Made by a program: the position numbers and the translations under genes
Assembly (NCBI GenBank): GCA_964035575.1
Contig: OZ037875.1
Coordinates: 434,001-498,000 of the forward strand
Source: Rhynchopus sp. YZ270_cl-10
Lineage: Eukaryota > Euglenozoa > Diplonemea > Diplonemida > Diplonemidae
DNA: 64,000 nucleotides
Direction of reading: 5' to 3'
Shown: positions 51,350 to 63,147 of the stretch, piece after piece
Numbering within the stretch: position 1 is the stretch's first letter
Layout of the letters: each line of letters begins with the position of its first letter
Notes under the pieces: generated by a model
Databases searched by the model: none
Told to the model about the DNA's origin: nothing
The model's input: the letters and a program-made list of their open reading frames with translations, nothing else

Positions 51350-51827
51350 GTTGTCGTGTAATGCTGTGTACTAAGAAGGGGGGTGAATAGGAGATATTGT
51401 GTTTTGCTCGATAAATTGTTGGAGTCCCTGTAGTTGCCTCGGGTTGTGTTGCCACACAGTTTTGTGCAAATCTCCACTTTCCTTGCTCTTATTTGGGGTG
51501 ATGTGGGGTCTTTCAGCAAAAAGAGAGGAATTATAGTGATAAAGAAAAAGGTAGGGGATGGGGGTGGGTGTTGGTTTGGAGTCGGTTTTGCGGTGCAATG
51601 CAACGAATATTCCGTTTTTGTTGTTGTTGCGGATGTCAAAAAGAAGTTCTGTACATAAAAAAGGGGCCTCGGATTGTTGATAAAATAATACCCTTTTTTT
51701 TATTTTCTTTGAAGTGGAAACTGCAAAGAAGAACAAAGAAAAACAAAAATACACACTAATTTGAGAAGGTTCTACAAAAGGGGGTGATGTCGGACCGGCC
51801 GCGCTCCGCCACCCCCCTTTGCCCCCC
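51350..51827. other. Spacer with one SINE-like repeat
   Basis: The repeat with TTGCCTCGGGTTGTG at 51405-51482 lies just upstream of the PHPT1-like gene's start. The rest is AT-rich. No gene is seen. Confidence 0.6.
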
Positions 51828-54800
51828 CTATTCCACGACGACTGCTACGCGCAAGGGCGCGCAGGAGATGAGATCCCTACGCACACGGCGACACCCCCTC
51901 CTGTACACACGGACAGGAGCCACAATGACATTCCCATCTGCAAAGCTGTGAGAGACGAAAGCAACGGCGAACCCCCTTTCTGAAAACACTGCCACAAACT
52001 CACCTCCAAAAAAAGGGGTTATTTCTTGAGCAATTTAGTGGGGAACACTCCTCACTCATGGAATTTTTTGGCGCCTTCCCGATTGTCTAATGACACTAAA
52101 GCTTTGTAAGGACGATAATAAGGTAGCATTTGTACCCCAACGAGGAGAAAAAAAAAGAACGGAAAAAGAAAAGGCAAAATTGTGGAACTGTTCAGCTACA
52201 AGTATTCAATAGGAAAAAAAGTTGGTACAAAAAAAGGGGGTCTGACCGGCATCCTGGCTGGACAACCCGATGAAGCCCGAAGCAAAAAAAAAGAGATAGC
52301 AAGCACATGGGCTGAGACATCTCAGGCAAATAACGGGGGGAAACGCAATCACGAGAGCGGGGGAGGGAGGCAGGCAATAAGAGCGCAAAACGGGCGTACG
52401 GTTTTTTTTGAACAGACAACTACCCATCAAGAGGGGTTCTGTACCCAATGCCACCCCAAAGGGGTGCGAGGGATACTTTATGCTGGGAACGATCAGTGCG
52501 AAACGTTGAGCGAAAAATAGTAGTTGAAACGTAAAACGCATCTCAGTCAGAAAAAACAAAAGAAAGGTTTCTTTAACCTAAGCTTTTAGCCATCGTACAA
52601 AAAGCTGCAGACAGTGCATTCCAACAAAGCGACCGGGGGGAACCCCCGGCGAGGGTAAGTAACCTAGAGAAAGAACGTTCTCTCTGCACAGATACATAGA
52701 ACAGACACAGTGGCGTGGTGACCCGCTAATAACAGCAAGACAGTTCGCCAGACTAGGCACAGTAGACATGTTCCCCCCAAAAAGAGTAGGGTTCAGTGTA
52801 GTAAACTCAAAAAAAAAAAACTTCCAATTGACAACCAGGGAAGTTCCTAAGTGGGACCGAGAACATGAAATTCTGGATTTTAGTTTTTTTTTCCTTTTTT
52901 TCCTTGGGGGGCTTTCTTGTGGTTTCTAGTGGGTTTCACTGTAGGTGACACACCACCAGTGTGGTGAAATGGTCGAAACTCTCAAAAGCAAGAGTTTTCA
53001 GGGGGCAAGAAAAAAAAATTGACAACAAAATCCTGCACCGTCAGGGCTGTACCCCCAATTTTTTTTTGCCTGCGGCGCCATTTTTCATTTTTTGCTCTGC
53101 AAAAAAGGGTTCGTTGGAAGCTAGATTTTTACACTGTACTCAAAATTTTTTGCCTGCGGCGCCATTTATATTATTTTTTGCTCCGCAAAAAGAGAAGTGC
53201 AAACGCCTCACCGTTCATCGGCGGAAGCACTGGTTCCACGGGTTATCGAACCCCAGAGAGCACTTCATTGGCATGCACGCGGTTACCGCGAGGGAGCGTG
53301 TATGCAGGTACAAAATCACTGCCCCATCCAAATAATATTCCCAACGTCTTTGGGGGTCCCCTTGCATTTTGCAGCCAAAAATGCAACTAGACCAAAGCTG
53401 CAAAAAGTTCCGCGCGAGTGTAGCGCGCCCGGGTTTGGGACCCCTTTTTGAATTTCGAAGGGCGGTTAAAGTGGGCCCAGAATCACAGTTCTGACACTCA
53501 TTTAGCATTGTGAGCAACTCACTAGTGGTCGTAACCAAAATTTGTATCAATCAAGAACTTGTCCATTTTCTCGAAATGACCCCACTACAGTGAGGGTAGA
53601 GCTCGGAAAGCCCGAAAAAGGGCCAAAAACCCCACCCAAAAAAAGGAAAAAAACGGGAACATAAATCCAGAATTTTGCTGTTTTTCCCGAGAACAAGGAA
53701 CAACCCTGTTGACAACCACCTTTCAAGCAAAGTCGCTAGCGCAAAAACACCTCTGGCTGTCACAGTCGCTGAATGCTCTGTAGATTATCGAACCCCCCTG
53801 GCACCTGCTTAACTAACAGACAACATAGGTATTTACCCCGACCAGTTCACAAAATTGCATAGGATTGCATAGGATTCAAGAAAGCATGTGTACTGGAAGT
53901 GCATGAAACCCCCCAAAAAAAAGGAGGGGTCGAGGAAGGGGGTTGAACGCATTCGCCATTTCGAAGAAACCCTGACGATTATTCGCAAAGGGGAGAGGGA
54001 GGGTGGTGCCCCGGAAAGAGGGGGTACATTTGGAGCTGAGGGAATCTGAATTTGAACAAGAGACATGGATGGCATCCGTTACCGGATATCGGGTATGACC
54101 AGGTTTTGCAAATACCTGCCGGATCCATTATCGGGAATTACCGGGGGGTTTTTTTACCCGGTTATACCACGGAAAATAATTCCGGCATGACCCCGGTTGG
54201 ACCCGGAGTACCCGGTAATGAAAAATTTAAAATATGATGATTCCCGGTACGCGGTGACGGGTGTCATCCATGAAGAGAAGAAAAAAAGTGATAATACACG
54301 CCTCGGATAGGCGCAATAAGTTCGACTAAAGGAGCTGACCTTTTTATGTATTTTACATGCCCAAAAAAGGGGGTCGTAAGAAAGAAAGAAGAAAAATACA
54401 AAAATGCGGTCACATATCATACTTGGACCGCCCGAAATATATTTCGGGCGAATTCGGGCACATTTCGGGCGAATTCGGGCGATTTCGGGCAGATTCGGGC
54501 GAATTCGGGCGCACAACCAGTATCTTATGTGTGCTGGGAAGCATGCCACCAGTGTAAAAATCTAACGCTTTATTTGAAAGATTGGCACAAAATTTGTTCA
54601 AAGAAAAAAAAATTGAGCAAAAATTCCTAGTATAACCCAACATATATGAGTACAGCTCTGTTAGCAGCCACGTATAAAACCGATTTCCCTAACAATTTAC
54701 ACTAAAATACTACTAAAAACGTAAAAAGGCGATTTTTCACGTTTTTTTGGGCATCTCCTGAGCAACTACAGGCACGAAACACCCCGAGAATGGGTCAGAA

Positions 54801-55876
54801 CCACCCTGTGACCCGAAAATTCACAAAAATTCACCCTGAAATACGAAAAAATAGTGAGAACCCGGTTCATAGAGTGTTTTGGGTGGGAATAAGCAAATGA
54901 TAGTCAGAAAACCCGTGATTTGGTGGTGATTCTCACGGGTCTCCAAAGTGCACTCAGGTGCACAAAAGTTTTCGATTCTTGCTTATTTTGACAGATTTGA
55001 CATCAAATATTTCCAAATATAAAAAGTTTTTTGCAAAAATGAGTAGAACCCTACCTAGTCGGTTTTCACTACGGAAAAAGCGCCCGAATTCGCCCGAAAT
55101 CTGCATTTCGGGCGTTTTCGGGCGATTTCGGGCGACTTCGGGCGCACAAAATCGCCCGAAATCCGCCCCTAATTCGCCCGAAATCGCCCGAAATGCCCGA
55201 AATATATTTCGGGCGGTCCAAGTATGATGACATATGTGACATATCGCAAAAAAGAGTAGTTGAAGCGTAAAACGCAGTTCGGCGCAAAAAATAACTAAAA
55301 GCGCGAAAACGTACGACGGGGGAGGCTGGAACCCGGAACAATAGAAAAAAAAAAAAAAATTGTGCTACCCTTTATCAAAAAGAGAAACATCTCACAGAAC
55401 TACGCTCACTTACTGACAGAGGAGCTCCTCGACGGAGGCAGGCACCTCCCTGCATGCACTGTGCTCCGCTGCATTGCGGGGAAGCGCACAAACCACTCCC
55501 GCGTATCGTCTGTCGAACGCTTTGTGGCGAATCCGTTTACCAACCCTTTCGCGTAGGCCCCGGGGAGTGGCTGATAGACAGGGACATGCGCATGGTTCAC
55601 GAGGTGGGAGAGGTTGAGACCCCATCCAATATCATTTGTCCGTGGCTGCTTTGCGCTTTGCCTGGGTGCGCATTTCGGCGGTACGTGCGGTTGGAAAGCC
55701 ACACGCCTTCCCGACGCCGTGTGCGATGCCGCATACTGGACAGCAGAGTGTGCATGCAGCTGCGACCCACCCGCACCCACCTTACAAGGCACCGGAGGTC
55801 TCTGTCCACCCCCTTGCGTAACACTCCTCCTCAAAATCGGCGGCAAAGGTACCAAAGGAACATCAGCGCACGTCAT
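51828..55876 (-). CDS. Unknown 212-residue protein, two exons and a 3.4-kb intron
   Basis: Exon 1 is 55876-55414, ending TCTGTCA before GTAAGT in phase 1. Exon 2 is 52003-51828, after CTTTTTTTGGAG. The sum of 639 bp is 213 codons with TAG. Exon 1 encodes a Pro/Gly-rich start, then DIGWGLNLSHLVNHAHVPVY and a Thr/Arg-rich part. Exon 2 encodes EFVAVFSERGFAVAFVSHSF, DGNVIVAPVRVYRRG and a hydrophobic Val-rich end, probably a beta sheet. I do not recognise the family. The intron contains two TIR elements (54064-54272 and 54405-55247) and two B-box-type repeats. The join is supported by phase and protein-like sequence only. Exon 1 read alone also ends soon after the donor. Confidence 0.65.
54064..54272. 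mobile_element. 209-bp MITE in the intron
   Basis: Inverted ends of about 30 bp: CATGGATGGCATCCGTTACC at 54064, and the complement of CATGGATGACACCCGTCACC ending at 54272. The interior is built of CCGG-rich short repeats (ACCGGATATCGGG, TACCCGGTAAT). It is non-coding. Confidence 0.75.
54405..55247. mobile_element. 840-bp TIR element with CGGGCGAATT subrepeats
   Basis: Both ends carry CACATATCATACTTGGACCG-like sequence followed by CCCGAAATATATTTCGGGCG and then clusters of TTCGGGCGAA / TTTCGGGCGA units, in inverted orientation (54405-54520 and 55078-55247). The 550-bp centre is AT-rich and non-coding. It is a non-autonomous element with structured subterminal repeats, the layout transposases often use as multiple binding sites. 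Confidence 0.8.
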
Positions 55877-58535
55877 ATAAACCCCTATTACCCTAAACCT
55901 AAAAAGGACTGAAGTTTACAAAAAAATCTGCGGGCGTGAAGATGAGTCCTGGGTCCGTAAGGTTCGCCTCTTGGTTGACAAGGTGATCTAGAAAGGGATG
56001 GGGGGTGCCTGGATGTGAGGTGTTTGGTGAAGGGGGAATGGAGGTTTGTTTTTAAAAAAAAGTTATGGTCTGTTTGCTGAACATCGCAATCACTACCACG
56101 AAGAGGTGTGCTAAAGGAGCCCTAATGCCAGCACTGTTCCTGCACCCTCTGTGTAGGTTGTTAGGAAAGGTGTTGCAAGGAAAACCCTGAACAACCTTTG
56201 TTTTGACTGCGAGTCTATCTGTGCAAAAAGAGAATGCTGATGCGAGAGTTGACATTTTAAATTTGACTTTGAAATGCAAAAAGCCCTCTCGTGAACAGCG
56301 TGTCTGTTCACGATAGGGCTTTTGAGAGGGCCTTCCCCCTCAGTACATGACCGGGTGCCCCGGGTGGATGATCAGACGGCCTCAGCATCGCTTAGTTCAC
56401 CTGAAAAAAAAAACACAAAAGGCAGAACACATAATACAATGCTGGGTTATCACGAATGACATCATTCATTCTCAAAAGAGCAAAGATGAACCACAATAGA
56501 AGGGGTGATCGATAGATCGTTTGTATATTGAAAAATTGGCTGGTTCTCTCTGTATTGCTTTGGCTTTTGTTTTTTTGCCGAAAAAAGCATTTTAGTTTGA
56601 TGTTAACTGCAAAAGGTAACGACAAGCATAGAAGGGGTGAGGAGGAAACTATTTTTTTTTTTTTTTGTGCTATTCTTAAATCGATAGATGGATTTTTTGA
56701 ATTCGTTCTTTTGTTTTTTTTGAGAAATTGTGGGAATCGTGGGGCCATTGCCGGGGGGGGGGGAAGGCGACTGTTTTAAAAAAAAAATACGATATGTTTT
56801 CTTCTTCTTGGGGTTTGTAATAAAAATACCCACAAAACATTAGCGAAGAAGCTCTGCAAATTGCCGCATATTTTTTATCATTTCCTTTTTTTTTCCTCCC
56901 AAATATTGTCGTATTAGTGTAGACATCCGAGAATGTGCTCACAATCTAGGAATTTTCTTTTTGCAGAGATCAAAGAAATATAATTCATTTTGGAACTGAA
57001 ACTAACATGTACGAGGTTATTTTTCGGGGGGGGTGTGGGGGGAAACTGGCTAGGAACTACTTTCGGACCGAACATTTCCCTCAAGAAATTGAACAATCTA
57101 ATGTCGTCTTTCGTTTTTTGCCATCTTTTTTTTTTTTTTTTTTTTTGACAGAATCCGGAGTTAGATACAAACGGGGTTCTTAAAACACGCCCTTTCTGGG
57201 GTGGCAATTTATTTGATAAGATAGACGATTCCCACCTATATAGGCACACAGGGATGGGTAATATTCCGTGAAGGAAGGTGCCCATGATATTTTTTTGATG
57301 GTTTCACAATACACACATCCCTAGCGAAACACACACGGACAGAAAAGGAGAAAGATACAAAACTAAACAGAAGTGCGTGTCTGCTTCCCCGGTCTGCTTC
57401 AAAAAATGATAAAAAAAAAAAAACAAACACACAAAAAAAAAAAAATTCTCCGTTCCCGCGCAACTGACTTTGATATGCGGCACTGAAACTAAAAGGGGAG
57501 GAGGGGGGAGGAAAGTGGGTAACCATGATGTGCACTCTGATGCACTTTTTTTTGCCTATCAGAATTCATTCGAATAATATTACCGTCGTCGTAAAAATGA
57601 CCATAAAAAAGGTCGAACTTCCAGAACAATCCTGAAAAGGTCGAACATCAGTATGGTCGATATTTTTTACGACTACGGTATTTATTTTGATGTGTTCTGG
57701 AAGGTAAAATACAGAATGCACAACACAGCCAACCAGGGAGGTGTTAAGTGGGAAGATCGAGATGAACGAATCGACCTGAGAAGACACAGATCATCTAAAG
57801 GGGGGAAGAGGAAAAACCAACAAAAAAAAAACCATTGAAAAGGAAATTACAGCCAACCGCAGGGTAACGAATCTGGGGTTAAAAAAAACTGATGCTCGCT
57901 TTTCGGGATGGCATGATCCCACCAAAACGAAAAAGATGCATGTGTCTCTCGTGCACATATCCATCTTTACCACCAGCATCATGCGGGGATAACGCTGGGT
58001 TTTGAAAGATTTTGAAATTGAAAAATAATAAAAATGTATCGTATAGTGCGAGCTCATCCTCAGGGTGTCTACACTAATACAACCAAGTTTTCAAAAAAGA
58101 AAACAAAATAAAGAAGGGTATATTAAATGACTCCAGTTCCTGTACTCACCTAAAAAGAGTGAAGCTGATAAAATGCAAACACCCTCTGCAACTGCAGGCA
58201 CAAAAAAAAAATTTGTTTGTGCGTAAAGTGTGTAATAAATATTCTGTGGTGATATTTTTATTACTGCACTCCGCTTCCACTGACTACCTGGCCAAGAGGA
58301 AACCTCTTTGAGACCAAAAAAAAAAAAACAACAAATCTCGGGTACCTGATTAGTTTAAAAGTCGGAGCAACGAAAAAAGAAAAGTTGGTAAAGACAGACC
58401 CATCTCGAACTTGCAAAAGTTAGTCCCCTCTAAAAAGGATAACGTTTTTTTTGAATCTGATCTCCTACCTACTTTACCCCCAAAAATGAAAACCATTTCC
58501 TTAAAAAGGGTGGTGTTTGACAGAATAGCTTCACA

Positions 58536-58574
<39 letters not shown>

Positions 58575-58962
58575 AAATAAAAATTGGAAGAATGTGCCTC
58601 TTGTGCACACACAACTCTTCAAAATAAAAAACGATGATGACAAAATAAAAAAATAAAAAAAAAATTATAGAAACAGGGACGCAGAGACTCGGATGCATCA
58701 GCAAGTCCAGAGCCGTTTTTTTTTTTTTTTTCTTCCCCGGGGTATTTCTTTTTGTTGACAGGCACTAGGGGGTGGGAGGGGGAGGGGGAGGGATGTACTT
58801 TTTAAGAAAAAAATGGTGCAGACACCCAAGGATGCGCCCCACACACTTTTTTTTCCGGATTTCGTTTTTTTGTTAACTTCCATCCCTCTCGTCACAACAT
58901 CAATTGTGGTTTGAGGGGGTTTCTTTTTTTTTTTTTCTGTTCATCTTCGAGATTATGAAATC
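55877..58962. other. 3.1-kb gene-poor spacer
   Basis: Contains a modified long-family repeat with a self-complementary end (56262-56350), SINE-like copies at 56901-56943 and, in the opposite orientation, 58048-58096, a GTGTCTCTCGTGCAC hairpin near 57935, a CCGTCGTCGTAAAAA inverted repeat at 57583-57677, a run of about 35 A at 58539-58573 and a relic near 58812. A plus-strand frame at 57653-57838 overlaps the inverted repeat and is not trusted as a gene. Confidence 0.55.
56278..56323. repeat. Strong hairpin formed in a repeat copy
   Basis: In this copy the usual AAAAGCCCTCTCGTGAACAG is followed directly by its complement, CTGTTCACGATAGGGCTTTT, around CGTGT. It would give a 20-bp stem. Other copies lack the second arm here, so this looks like a local inverted duplication. 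Confidence 0.8.
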
Positions 58963-61254
58963 TTACTGGTGCTGGCATTGTTGCTGCTGTCCGCCGGCCT
59001 GGCTCCTTTGTTCTCTCCGTTGTCTTCTGGCTGCTTTCTCTTCAAGGACCTTGCGCATGCGTGCCTGTATTGTTATTTAAATTGAAGAGTTAAAGTGTAA
59101 TGTCAAACGACACCTCAATGCAAATATCACACCACATCACCAATAAAAGTGAAGTTATTCATGCAAGGCACCTCCGACTGACCCAATGAAAGTACAACAA
59201 AAATGCAAAAAAGAAATGGTAGTTTGTGAGTCGCAAAAACGCCTCTGTAAACTCAGGCAGTTAGTTGCACGCTCGTTAAGTGTGTGTTTTTCAAAAAAAA
59301 ACAAAAAAAAAAAGGAATTTGTGTTGAGTAAAAGGAAGCAAGCTCTTTCCGTTTTCCTTTTTCCGGGACGGACATCAGGAAGTGGCTTGAGACTGCGCAG
59401 TAGGTGCGCTATTCCCACTGCAACTGGTCGGGAGGTTCTTCGCTCTGCGTGCACTCCGACAGCTTCACAACCTCGAAGGCCGCGGCGTCAGAGAACTGCA
59501 CGTGACCGTAGTGCCCACCTGTCGCCCTCGATTTCCCTTGGATAGGGGTACTTTTCAAACCCTAATTCAAAAACAATTTTATCCCCTTCAATACAACGGC
59601 TGCTAAGCTACGTCTAGCGTAGCGGTTACCGAAAAAGGGGGAACAAAGCTTCAAGGGGTGGGTGATGGGCGGGAAGGCAAACCTCCTTCTGCTCGCGGCT
59701 GATGCTTGCCACACGCTTGACCTCATTCGGCGTGCCTGTCGTGGTGCCCAGTGTGGGGGCAGACTCACCTGCGGGGCGACCAAACAGCTCTGCGATTTGT
59801 TGCGCCTGTATTTTGGTTTGAATGGATTTTCATGAAGTTTTTTTTTGTCATTTTGAAAACTTGGTTGGATTAGTGTAAACCCGAGGATGAGTTCCACCCC
59901 TACATAGTTATTGCTACCAAAACAAAAAAAAGGGGGAAAGTTTATAAGATGATCCTAAGCCTTTCATGCTTAGTCACCTTTGATCATATTCGTTATCGCG
60001 CAGCATCAGCTGCGCAGGTTTCCACTTTGTATTCAAGGGTGATGTCATTTCCCCAGCCAGAGTTCGTAATTTTGGCACCTACAAAAAAAGCCCAAACTTT
60101 GTAATTCACCCCAGAATTCACCAAGAAATTGGAGATTTCCCCCCCCTTTCTAACATTTCACCCTTCCCCTTCCACCTGCATACCTTATCCTGCTCAATGT
60201 GTGGGATATCCACATCGAAGTCTACCATGTAGTCTCCGAAGGACTGTCCTTCCTTAGGCATGCCCTGGGACTTGAGCACCATTGTGGACTGGAGTGAGGA
60301 GATGTCGCCTGCCTTGAGCTGGAGCTTCAGGCTGTTGCCGCTTGGGTGGGGGAGGAGGAGTGTACAGCCGCCTACTGCATCTTGGAGCGACACCTTGGCC
60401 TTGTAGTAGAGATCGCTGCCCACAAGCTTGATGGCTGAGGGCTTCAGCTTTAGGGACAGAATCGCATCTCCGGTTTTGGCACCGACGGCCTCATCGCTCA
60501 ATCCTTGCAGTATCACGTTGTCGTCCAAATCCTGCCCCGGAGAGACCCTGACCTCGACAGACTCCACCTTCCGCATCGTCATAGTCCCGCCGCAGTTGCA
60601 TGAGGCACAGCGCTGCCCTGTCTTATGTCCGGTCCCATTGCAGGTTCCACACTGCTGTTCGTATTGCTGGAACATGCCTGGGCCAACCTGTTGGGTTTTG
60701 CGAACGCTGCCTTGTCCGTTGCAGGCTGTGCAGGTGGTAGAGTTTTTGCCTGCCTCGCAAAGGACCTGGCGTGCGAAGCGGGCGGATTCGATCCCGCCTT
60801 TGTAGACAGTTTCGAGGGTGATGGGCATTTCGATTCTGGTGTTTTCGGTGCGTGCCTCGCGGTGGGCCGCCTGACCACCGCGGAACATATCGCCAAAGGG
60901 GTCGAAGCCTCCCTGGCCGCCCATGCCGCCCATACCCCCCATGCCGCCCATCCCCTGAGGGCCGTCCTTTCCGTAGGTGTCGTACATCTGGCGCTTCTCG
61001 GGGTCGGAGACCACACCGTAGGCCTCGTTGATGGCAGCGAACTTCTCGGCAGCCTCCTTGTCAGGGTTGCGGTCGGGGTGGTGCTGCATCGCCAGCTTCT
61101 TGTACGACTTTTTGATGTCCGCCTGCGACGCACCACGCTCGACACCAAGACGCTCATAAAAGTCGTCCGGGGGTGTGTAGTACCGCATCTGCGTTGCGGT
61201 GAAGCGTGCAGAGGCAACGCTGCCCTTCGCAGCACGGCTGATCGCTCCGAACAT
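58963..61254 (-). CDS. Mitochondrial-type DnaJ (Hsp40) co-chaperone, three exons
   Basis: The exons are 61254-60184 (donor GTATGC, phase 0), 59805-59683 (donor GTTTGC, phase 0) and 59064-58963, ending in TAA: 1,296 bp, 431 residues. The N terminus is basic and Ser/Arg/Ala-rich like a mitochondrial presequence. The J domain is at 30-97 with HPD at 59-61. A GGM repeat follows, then a Cys-rich region (about 165-225) with only three CxxC motifs ([24 protein letters not shown]) where type I DnaJ has four, and C-terminal beta domains ending [14 protein letters not shown]. Exon 2 continues AQQIAELFG, matching the family's EEQKELIKKLF-like end, which supports the join; exon 3 is a charged helix with a Gln-rich tail. 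J proteins stimulate Hsp70 ATPase during protein folding and import. Confidence 0.88.
59409..59518 (-). CDS. Coding-like island in DnaJ intron 2
   Basis: After a GCGACAG acceptor, a phase-1 frame of 36 codons to TAG reads [19 protein letters not shown] then [21 protein letters not shown] resembles the RNP-1 end of an RNA-recognition motif. The DnaJ frame skips it. A GCAG-GTGAGT donor inside DnaJ exon 2 has the right phase to splice to it, which would give an alternative C terminus. Unproven. Confidence 0.3.
59940..59980 (-). repeat. CCTAAGC hairpin inside DnaJ intron 1
   Basis: Nearly consensus copy: TTTATAAGATGATCCTAAGC, CTTTCAT loop, GCTTAGTCACCTTTG. The loop differs from CTCTCGT at two positions while the stem is intact. 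Confidence 0.8.
59993..60078 (-). CDS. Coding-like island in DnaJ intron 1
   Basis: After a CTTTTTTTGTAG acceptor, a phase-1 frame reads [19 protein letters not shown] and ends TAA 28 codons on. It looks protein-like but is out of phase with the DnaJ donor. Reading it in the DnaJ phase gives a different 34-codon tail running into a hairpin repeat. It may be an alternative terminal exon or a nested gene fragment. Confidence 0.25.
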
Positions 61255-61474
61255 TGTGTTGATTTGCCTTTTTATATGATTCGTTTCTGTAAGAATTGAA
61301 TGGGTGTAGAGAATAGTTTACAACGTCGATTTACGAAATTTTGTCTATTATTCTGGGAAACCGTATCCCAAACCCCAACTCCCAAACAGGTGTTTCGTGA
61401 ACTCCGAGGGGGGGGAGGACGTTTGATGCTGAATGGTGCCACCTGCTCACGTAGGACGTACCTGGGGTTGGGAT

Positions 61475-62252
61475 GATCCTGTACGAGGTGGCATACTTCC
61501 TCGACGACGTCGAGATCAAGGGGGTAAGTGATGCCGAAGCCATCGGCGCTATCAGGGGGGTCCTCAGCACCGTGAAAGACGCACAGATGAACGTCTTCAG
61601 CGCTGTGGCTGACAACGCAGCTGTCATACAGAAGGCACTCACTCAGTTGTAAGGAAATGACGGCGAGTGGACACCCTCCCGAACCACGCCTTTGACCTTT
61701 TTTTGGGGGGGAAATCATATCCCAAACCCTCCCCTAATCGGTGTGGGAGCTGCTCCTTGACAGAGGGTCAAGCAGGCATCGGAAAAGTTGAATTGTCGTA
61801 CCGATGCATGCAGGAAGATGGGACATTGAGGGGACAACGGGATCAGAATTCTGCAGGAATCAGAAGACGTCTGTTGCAATGAACCGAACGATGCGAACGG
61901 GCGAACGTGACGCTGAACCGGTCAGCTGAGTACGGGGTGCCGGTAGGAGTTTGTCAGTTTTGGCATTCAATTCGACTTGCTTCAACACGGTGACGCTCCT
62001 TCAACACTTGAAGGCGAACAGGGTGTACAGGGAGAAACAGCACAAGAGGAAGAGATTGCACGACAGCAACTTGAGGTAGACGCAGATAAGCACCACGTGG
62101 CAAAAATGAAACTAGCTCTGAACAGAGAGGCTTGCAACGCACTCCGAAGACTCCTTAAAATGGAAGACGAGGATGACGATATAATAATGAATGCAGCAAT
62201 AGCTTCCATGGGTGTGATACTCTTCTTCCCCACCGTAAAACTTTGGTTTTGA
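61475..62252 (+). pseudogene. Possible hAT-like transposase remnant
   Basis: Two plus-strand frames have host-like composition. 61475-61654 encodes MILYEVAYFLDDVEIKG... ending NVFSAVADNAAVIQKALTQL, which recalls the hAT transposase pattern around the second catalytic Asp (DNAANVxKAL). 61947-62252 encodes an acidic helix-rich segment (EEEIARQQLEVDADKHHVAK, MEDEDDDIIMNAAIASMG). They are out of register with each other and have no flanking start. Identification is tentative. Confidence 0.3.
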
Positions 62253-62863
62253 CATAATGTAATGGGGGGGAGAAGGCAAGGGGAAGGGGTGAAATATCAA
62301 CTATTTTGACATTCGTCTTTTCTTCGACATCAAATAAGGAGGAAATGATAAGAACACTGCTGAGTTGTCGTTTTGTTTGCATGCGTGACTAAGAGGGGCT
62401 AAGAGGGGAGGGTGAAGAAGAATCTCCACCCTTCTGATGCGGAGCAATATTGAGGGAGAGTGATAGTGCAGGACAACAACAACACCTTTTGTTGTGAAGT
62501 GGGTTTGAAAATAAGTTCGAAAAAAAAAATGTACGAGTTGTGGTTTTTTGTTGCTGTGTTTTTTTTTTTCGCTTCAAAGACCGTAACACCTTTTGTTGTG
62601 CAGGGGTTTTTTATTATAAACCATCTTCCATGCACACAGGATTACAGCTTCACATTTCTCTTCCATTTTCTTTTTCTCTCTCTCTCTCTCTCTCTCTTTT
62701 GCTGCCATTCGTTAGCAACAAAAAAATACTAGAGAGAGGTAAATACGCAAAACAAACAAAATAAACAAAAATCACAGTTTGCGGGGTTGAAGATGGATAA
62801 AGGACATCTTTCAACTTTTCGGGGAGGAAAAAAAAAAAACAAAAGCAAAAACAAAAAAGGTAG

Positions 62864-62953
62864 AGTTGAAATACAAAAGCCCTCTCGTGAACAGTGTACC
62901 TTGGTACAATGACCGGGTGCACATTCTCTTACATCCATTTCGTGGTTTACATC
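62864..62953 (-). repeat. Long hairpin-repeat copy near 62.9 kb
   Basis: GAGTTGAAATACAAAAGCCC through GTACCTTGGTACAATGACCG to TTTCGTGGTTTACATC. The middle segment is shortened. Same orientation as the others. Confidence 0.8.
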
Positions 62954-63147
62954 AAAAAAAGACCTCACCTGGAAAGGAAGGAAAAAAATCAAGCAAATAA
63001 AGGGGATGAAACAGAAAATGGACGAGGTGACGGTATGGCCATAGCTTCTCTTTGACCATCCATTGCTTTATTACAGAACAGTCTTTTCACTTTTTTTATA
63101 AGCCCCCCCCCCCCCCCATACACCCTACAAAAACCCCCCATCCATTT

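Larger units (their letters stand above)
61255..63147. other. Spacer with transposase-like plus-strand remnants
   Basis: Holds the plus-strand remnant listed at 61475-62252, a T/C microsatellite near 62677-62699 and a long-family repeat copy at 62864-62953, then poly-C at about 63103-63117 in the 3' region of the right-edge gene. No minus-strand exon was recognised. Confidence 0.55.

Noticed and set aside
52578-52769. 63-codon minus-strand frame MSTVPSLANCLAV...
   Set aside because: Sits inside the intron of the 55876-51828 gene, with no domain and no splice partner.
55876-55910. TTTAGGGT/GTAATAGGGG near the start of the 55.9-kb gene as telomeric repeat
   Set aside because: Only one and a half degenerate units; ordinary leader sequence.
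57653-57838. Plus-strand frame with WKVKYRMHNTANQGG
   Set aside because: Starts in an inverted repeat and is opposite to all genes. Kept only as a possible transposon relic.
59993-60078. DnaJ exon 2 at this position in the DnaJ phase
   Set aside because: It gives a tail ending inside a hairpin repeat with no family resemblance. The join to 59805 restores the expected [12 protein letters not shown] pattern and total frame.
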